A DNA stretch of 64,000 bases from NCBI RefSeq assembly GCF_033568475.1, contig NC_133120.1, positions 48,539,751 through 48,603,750 of the forward strand, read 5' to 3'. This stretch comes from Henckelia pumila. Taxonomy: Eukaryota; Streptophyta; Magnoliopsida; Lamiales; Gesneriaceae. How positions within the stretch are numbered: the first letter of the stretch is position 1; every line of letters begins with the position of its first letter. The notes under the pieces were generated by a model that did not search any database, had not been told where the DNA came from, and saw only the letters and a program-made list of their open reading frames with translations. Positions 58,226 through 64,000 of the stretch are shown here, piece after piece. The translations under genes were made by a program, and so were the position numbers.

Positions 58226-59015
58226 TGATGATGGTTTATCAAACCGGGGCCCGGGTTGTCAGGGTAGTGAAGTGGGCCTGACGTGATGACCGGGCTAGTA
58301 GGTGTAAAATGTGGTTTGTCCCTCTTGGATCGAGGTGATCTGCTCACAAGGGAAAAGAATGAAAGCACGTTAGTGGGGCGCCGGATGGTTTTCCGGCGGG
58401 GTCACTCCGATGCTTAAGTCAGACTTAGAAATAGAGTGGGCTTTTAGGAAAAATGAGTATAGTGCTTTGGGATTTTAGATGAACATACCTCTACAAATGC
58501 CTGTGGCCAGGTATTTATAGGCCTTGGAGTGAGAGAGTCACTCCACATTTCCAGGGTAGTGGCCACGATCTGGATCGTGGGTGCAGGAGTTACCCACGTT
58601 TACCTGTGACGCACGATGGAGCCGGAAGGCTCGGGATTATGGCAGTCGTGGGGATCATGCCCTTGAGACATGGGCTTTGTCTAAGTCATGCAGATTTGGT
58701 CTCTCGGGATTCTGAAGCTCCTAGCCTGCTTTAATACAGCCCTGACTCCCCTGGCCTTTCCTGGCCCTGCCACCCCTGGCTTACCAGGGTATCACTACTC
58801 CTCCCAAAAATAGTCGGGCTAGAACCCTGTTCGCTGCCCTGACTAGCATCCCTGATGCTTCTGCTTCTCCTTAGCCCTGATACCCCTGACTTCCCGGGAT
58901 ATCACCACTCCTCCCTAAAAATAGTCGGGCTAGAACCCTGTTCGCTGTCCTGACTAGCATCCTTGATGCTTCTGCTTCTCCTTAGCCCTGATACCCCTAA
59001 CTTCCCGGGATATCA
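58226..59015 (-). repeat. 5' LTR of the Tat-like element, two internal repeats
   Basis: 790 bases, with two copies of the 111-base unit that occurs three times in the other LTR. The TATA box lies at 58512-58519 on the minus strand. Outside the repeat number the two LTRs differ at few sites. Confidence 0.93.
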
Positions 59016-59096
59016 ATTTATAATGACAAAAAAGAAAATAGAAATGAAATGTTATATACCAAATAAATGTATACGCGTGAGATGAAAAGGACAAGA

Positions 59097-60285
59097 TGTA
59101 GCAACCCGATTTTCAGAAATAAGCAATTAACTGTATAAACATGTTTAAATGATAAAAAAGTGATTAAGGAATTCTCGGATGAGATTCATAAGTAAAAAAT
59201 TGGATTCAGGACGTTCGGATATGATCCGGAGGGTTCAAAGTGTTTGAGCAGTTCGGAAGGTCCGAACATGAACAATGTGTAGATCGGAAGTTGCGATCCC
59301 TACAGAAGCAAGAATTGGAGTTTGGAAGCTCCAATCCTGAGTTCAGAAGATTCGAACATTTACCGACAGTCAGATATGGGCTTTCTGATTGGTGACATGA
59401 CTTGATTGGACAAGGTAGAGTTTGAAAACTCCGATCCCCTAGTTCGGTGGTTCCGAACTACTGTCGGTAGCTGAGTTGTCCAATCAGAGGACGCGTGTTC
59501 GGTGGAGATAGATCGGAAGTTCCGAAGTGTGTTTGGAAGTTTCGATCGTGAGTTCGGTAGTTCCGAACGTGGTCTATAAATAGGGGTGCCGAGGCCCTAT
59601 TTCTCTTGCTCATTTCTCTCCCTTTTTCTCTAGTCCCTAGGTGTTTCTAGTGGATTTTGGGGGTTTTATAGACGACGTTTTGGAGGTCGGACGATAGCGA
59701 GGTGCTACCGGGATCGTAGCGGAGTTATTCCTAGGGTTTGAGGCCATCGCCATCAAAGGGCTAACAACGGATGCAGGTATATTACTAGACACTGATTAGC
59801 TTCTGCGAGTACCTATTAGCCTAGTTAAAACTTTTAGTAAGTGATAAGTGATATAGTGATTATATGCTTATAGGCTTGGACTCGAGTACCTGGGTGGCTA
59901 GGTTGCTTGAGTTTCATGATTCAAGATACAAACTTACTATCCGAGATACCCTGTTTGAATATGTATATTCTATGTTTGCATGTTTTACATGGCATTACTG
60001 ATATGTGCATTGATTATGTCACTGATATTATGTTATATGCATTATCATGTTGAGCCTTTTACCATTGTTATAACCTTAGAAAGGTCGCTCATCCCCATGA
60101 TATTTTGTAGATGAATGTCATGGTTTTGGATCCGGTTATGTCCACGGTTTATATTATGTGAGACACCTCCTGGTGCGACGGATCAACGTGCTACATACTA
60201 TGACGCCTTTGACTGAGCAATATTCTATTGATGATAGGTTTTCGGTACCCTTTCACTTGCATTATGCATTCATAACATGCGTTGA
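59097..60285 (+). repeat. Ty3/Gypsy LTR (plus orientation), 3' end missing
   Basis: It begins TGTAGCAACCCGATTTTCAG. A U3 with TTCGGA/TCCGAA palindromes (59213-59570) is followed by a TATA box at 59575-59582 and a leader. It matches the inverted LTR at 32027-33345 over most of its length. Similarity stops near 60285, before the expected LTR end, so it is truncated. Confidence 0.75.
59213..59570. repeat. TTCGGA/TCCGAA palindrome cluster in LTR U3
   Basis: Units such as GTTCGGA-AGG-TCCGAAC and GTTCGGT-AG-TTCCGAAC, some imperfect, end at the TATA box. Confidence 0.7.
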
Positions 60286-60516
60286 AGATTTATGAGTTCT
60301 ATCCCTGATTTGTCAAAGAATTCTTATCGTTTGTGAAGCCGATTTCTCAGCAGAATATGTTCTTCTGTCTGGACTTAATCTTATGAGACCAGTTCTATTT
60401 AATTTGAAGAAGAGATTGATCTGCGCTTCAGTATCCTTGATTCCTTTATGTACTGATGATCTTGCAGTACATTGAATTCTTCTTATGGAGATTTGAGGTA
60501 TATTCTTGTTCAAAAG
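60286..60516. other. Unassigned 230-base stretch between two LTRs
   Basis: No gene or repeat recognised. The open frame at 60313-60540 has no domain and runs into the next LTR. Confidence 0.4.
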
Positions 60517-62067
60517 TGTAGTGACCCTGCATGGTATCACCTACTAACTGGCAACTAATAGCATGCATTAAACTTAATATAGCAAAATAACTTAACAGAG
60601 TAAAACGTGCGGAAACATAACCATAAATTACATATCAGCTTAGTATAAAAGTGTCAAGCTTATTCATCAGTAGTGATACAACCATATCGAAATACATAAA
60701 GTAAATATTATACAGCTATATCGAATCCAGATGTATAACTAACTCCTTAAGGCCTACTCCCTAATCCTGCCTTGAACCCCCAGCTCCGTCCATCCTGCGA
60801 CCTGCCCCATGGAATAGGGTGTCCAAGATAACAACTAGGACGTGAGCGCTAACGCCCAGTACATAAACATGAGTACACGTATAAATATGATGCATGCAAC
60901 ATGATGACTGGTAAAGGGTCATCTGGAAAGTCATGCTCAGAACCGGCGCCACATGAGTGCTGCCACCGCACGGATCAACCTCTGGGTGCAACCACACTCG
61001 TCAAGTACACCAGAGTAGTCAGACATAAATGTCCCCGCCGTCGTGGTACTCTCAGTGACAGACTAGCGAATATAGAGCTGAGCGTCTCTATAGTCAGGTA
61101 TAACAAGGTATAGGCTCAACGTGTATATGCACATGACATATGAATAAAGAAAATGGTAAATCATATCTTATGCCATATAATAATGCCAAATAAATGCAAC
61201 ATATAAACATGTATACTCGCTGGCAATCTCAGTCAATGTGTACGTACCTCTAAGCTAGTTCAAGTCTAGTAAGATCCTAGGTTCCAAGCTTATATTCAAA
61301 AGTTCACCGTATCACTACATAAATTCTATAAGCCTTAACTAAGCTAATAAGTACTCCCAAAACTTAAATAGATTCCCGGACCATACCTTCGTCTGTAGAT
61401 AGCCCTTTGGAGTCGCTAGTCCCGGATGACTATAACCACTTCTTGGTTATTCCAGAACCTCTATTATAACCGATAGGGCCCTCAAGTGTATAACTCACAC
61501 TATATAACTGAAGAAGAAAACTCGGAAATTCATATTCAAATTATGACTCCGAAGAGCCCTATTTATAGCCAAAAATCCATCGGAGTTCGGAGCCTCCGAA
61601 CTGGGTTCGGACCCTCCGAACTTGCATGTACGACACTTGTCAAAAATCGCGGATTAGTCATCTAGCATTGCTGTCTAGGGGAGTTCGGAGCCTCCTAAGT
61701 GCTGGGTTCGGATCCTCCGAACCCAGGTTCGGATGGTCCGAACTTGGTATTTGAGTTCGGATGGTCCGAACTCATTTCGGTGCCTCCGAACTGTCCGAGA
61801 CCCCCGGGACCCTTCGTACCATTTTTGGACGTTCCGGAGCTGATTTTCCACTTATTTTTACCAAATAAGGACTCCTTAATCATGTTTTTCCACTTTTAAA
61901 ATTATATGCCATATCATAGCATGAAAAGTGAAACTTGGCTATCACCCTTATATGCAGCGATCCATCTGGTAATTCTGAAGTCCAATTATGCCATGGAATT
62001 GGTTAATTACTAACCCTTAATCATGTTTAACATATCATTATCTTAAAATGGAATCTGGGTTACTACA
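60517..62067 (-). repeat. 3' LTR of a Ty3/Gypsy element (minus orientation)
   Basis: 1551 bases, beginning TGTAGTGACCC and ending GGGTTACTACA, an 11-base inverted end pair with small differences. The TATA box is at 61560-61567 (minus). Five palindromes of the type GTTCGGA-GCC-TCCGAAC lie at 61574-61805. A purine-rich tract on the minus strand follows at 62068, so the internal region lies to the right and continues out of the window. Confidence 0.8.
61574..61805. repeat. TTCGGA/TCCGAA palindrome cluster in LTR U3
   Basis: Clear units: GTTCGGA-GCC-TCCGAAC, GTTCGGA-CCC-TCCGAAC, GTTCGGA-TCC-TCCGAAC and two of GTTCGGA-TGG-TCCGAAC. Arms are constant and only the 3-base loop varies. Confidence 0.85.
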
Positions 62068-62079
62068 TTCTCCCCACCT
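62068..62079 (-). other. Polypurine tract of the Gypsy element
   Basis: The minus strand reads AGGTGGGGAGAA right before the LTR. The adjoining frame (YFADEISKGGENVV) resembles the very end of pol in chromovirus-type elements. Confidence 0.65.
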
Positions 62080-64000
62080 TTAGATATTTCGTCCGCGAAA
62101 TAACATCTAAAGATAACTCAAGATAACAATATGAAATATCAAACCACGTTTTATTACAACAACTGTAATTACAACTACATGGTAATAAAAATACAAAGCA
62201 AACAACTCAGGATATTGTGAGGATCCGAGTACTAATCTCTCATTTCAATACAATTAACCAAATAATCATAATAATTATTCAAGCATCAAAGAATAAATTA
62301 AATAAAATTTTTTTTTAAAAATAGAGCTCCTCGCTCGATCGGTGAAAAACACCCGATCGAGCGAGCCCTGAAGCCAACTTCTCGGGTTGGGAATATTTTG
62401 GCCTTGCTCGATCGGTTAATCTTCACCGATCGAGCGAGCCCAAAATGCTCACTCACTGTTTCCAATATAAGGGCCTCGCTCGATTGGTGATAATCACCCG
62501 ATCGAGCGGACTCATTACCAGAAACCTCAACAGATGCCATTTTGCTGTCAACACAGGTTCTTTCACTCATTGATCATCTAGCTTCAACTCATACAAGTCT
62601 TTGCGTACACATAAGCTAGTATCAATACACATTCTATCTTGTAGATCATTTCTAGCATGAAACTTAACATAATATAAGTTGATAGCACAAAATCATGACA
62701 AAGCTACTAAGTTAAGCTCAAACTAACCTCTTATATCAAGCAAGAGAGATTAAGATACAATATCAACATGTTACATCAAAGAACTTCCATTTAATCATGT
62801 ACAACAAGTCCTGGCAAAGGTAGCTACAACATAATCATGCCTCTAGTGTTTACACTAAACATTGACAACACAATGAACATCTAAACTCGGATCTCCACTC
62901 TAACTCTCAATCTCTGTTCATCATGCTCGCTTCTGTCCTGATCCCGAACTACCTGATGTCATGCACACATACAAATACAACAACAACCGGATATCTCCGG
63001 TGAGAAATACATTTCCCAGTATAAGCAACATATAGCATGCTATCAAGTTCAAGTGTAATTACTATCATAATTAATTCATAAAAATATTCATGAACCACAA
63101 TACATGCTATAATTCAAAGCATATAACAAAGGCATGCTATAAATCAAAGCGTAGCACAAAAACATGCTATATTCAAAGCATAACATATTCAGCCACACAA
63201 AGTCATCTATCAAATCTAAGTAGTGTCTTAGTCTTGACTCTACTTTTGTTTTTGTATGACTTCTTGATCTTGACTCTTAGTCTTAACTCTAGACCAAGAC
63301 TTGACTATTTTTTCAACTCTCATCTAGGGATCCCGGTTTGAATAAAAACGCAACAAATCTCCCACCTACTTTCCTATTCGAGGTGGCGGTACATTCTTAT
63401 TCCCAAACTTTGGTCCACTATATCGATCTTCAGTCATAGGAGTCGATCTACTCCTACGCATATCGATACAAGTCCAAACATTCGGTAATTTGGCACATCT
63501 GCCTTCCTAAGACATGGCACATCCGCCTTCAACTCTTTAAGATCTAGTGGCTTATCAAGATGCAACCAATTCTAGAAGCATTAATCTAAGCCACCTACAA
63601 GAGACAAGCTAATCTAGCAAGGAAAGACAATAGACTTATCTATCTATGCCATCATCTATCTCATACAATTCATCTATCAATTAAACAATCAAGAACATAT
63701 ATCTATGGACTTGAAAATAAATCAATTCCAACAAGAAACAAATAAGTATGTGGTTTAGGGAAACTTAAGTCAATCTAACTCGAGTTATATATCCCGTGGT
63801 TTGATGTTGGTTTATACCTTTCTTGTCTTGGTTTCAAGCTCTTCAAGGCTATCAAAATCTTCTTCCAAATCTGGTCAAGCCATACAACATAACCTTGTAT
63901 AAAAAATCTGCTCAAACACTACTTGATTTTCAAGGCTCAACTTCATAAATCTTGGCCCCATTCGATCCCGGTTCGAAGCTGAAGGTTCGAGTTCGATCCC
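62080..64000 (-). other. Internal 3' region of the Gypsy element, no clear gene
   Basis: About 1.9 kb reaching the window end. I see no polymerase domain on either strand, and stops are frequent. It holds the hairpin cluster at 62325-62515 and AT/CA-rich text with repeated ACATGCTATAA-AATCAAAGC words (63100-63180). The open frames at 62298-62570 and 63090-63341 lack domains. Confidence 0.45.
62325..62515. repeat. Three hairpins built on CTCGATCGG / CCGATCGAG
   Basis: Three units lie about 75 bases apart: CTCGCTCGATCGG with CCGATCGAGCGAG (loop about 10), CTCGATCGGT with ACCGATCGAG (loop 8), and CTCGATTGGTGA with TCACCCGATCGAG (loop about 3, one or two mismatches). Confidence 0.85.

Larger units (their letters stand above)
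48417..59015 (-). mobile_element. Complete Tat-like Ty3/Gypsy element with an antisense extra gene
   Basis: LTRs at 48417-49317 and 58226-59015 begin TGATGATGG and end TATCA, with the perfect target duplication ATTTA (48412-48416 and 59016-59020). The primer site beside the right LTR shows that the main transcript runs on the minus strand. Layout in that sense: LTR, gag, protease, reverse transcriptase, RNase H, second RNase H-like domain, integrase, 70-bp tandem repeats, an opposite-strand extra gene, LTR. The two RNase H-like domains and the extra ORF place it in the Tat group (Ogre/Retand relatives). Three in-frame stops inactivate gag-pol. Confidence 0.95.

Noticed and set aside
60901..61113. 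70-residue plus-strand frame in the LTR at 60517
   Set aside because: It lies wholly within an LTR, has no domain, and is not kept in the related LTRs at 32027 and 59097.

Overview
This is a window of plant nuclear DNA, almost certainly from a eudicot. It has one intact intron-rich host gene, a plant-type epsin with 13 coding exons. Nearly everything else is a deeply nested set of LTR retrotransposons and small inverted-repeat DNA elements. Lineage names are my reading of domain order, primer-binding sites and LTR ends; none was checked against a database.

Left block (1-31,570). The window opens in the end of a Copia LTR (1-103). A divergent Ty3/Gypsy solo LTR (104-28,720) is split by a defective Athila-like element (703-27,783, target duplication GCAGT). 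That element keeps gag and protease but has no reverse transcriptase or integrase. It is itself split by two related Copia elements in opposite orientations: Copia-1 (4,048-13,667, minus strand, TSD AGCTG, nearly identical LTRs, one gag/pol frame break) and Copia-2 (14,826-24,219, plus strand, TSD CTCCC, more diverged LTRs, three coding breaks). Then come the 3' end and LTR of a SIRE-like Copia (28,721-30,818) and degraded LTR sequence.

Middle block (32,000-48,400). A minus-strand Gypsy LTR fragment lies beside a hAT-like non-autonomous element (33,621-36,509, TSD ATCAATTT). A solo Athila-like LTR is nested inside that element, and a second MITE is nested inside the LTR. The epsin gene follows on the plus strand (coding 37,660-46,193, 947 residues): an ENTH domain, an Arg/Asp/Gly/Tyr-rich linker, DPF motifs, a Gln/Pro/Ser-rich region and a Gly/Met-rich tail. 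Downstream are another MITE of the CCGG-rich family, a short segmental duplication and a 124-bp foldback.

Right block (48,417-64,000). A complete Tat-like Gypsy element (TSD ATTTA) runs on the minus strand. It has gag-protease-RT-RNase H, a second RNase H-like domain and integrase, interrupted by three in-frame stops. It also carries a spliced, degraded extra gene on the opposite strand with its own TATA box, and a 70-bp tandem repeat separates the two convergent units. Next come two more LTRs of the split Gypsy family and the 3' internal end of an element that runs out of the window.

The least explained signal is that several unrelated elements carry clusters of short near-perfect palindromes with small loops in non-coding regions. 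The strongest is an array of 12 hairpins with covarying arms in the Copia-1 leader (11,401-11,673). Others are arrays immediately upstream of the TATA box in four Gypsy LTRs.
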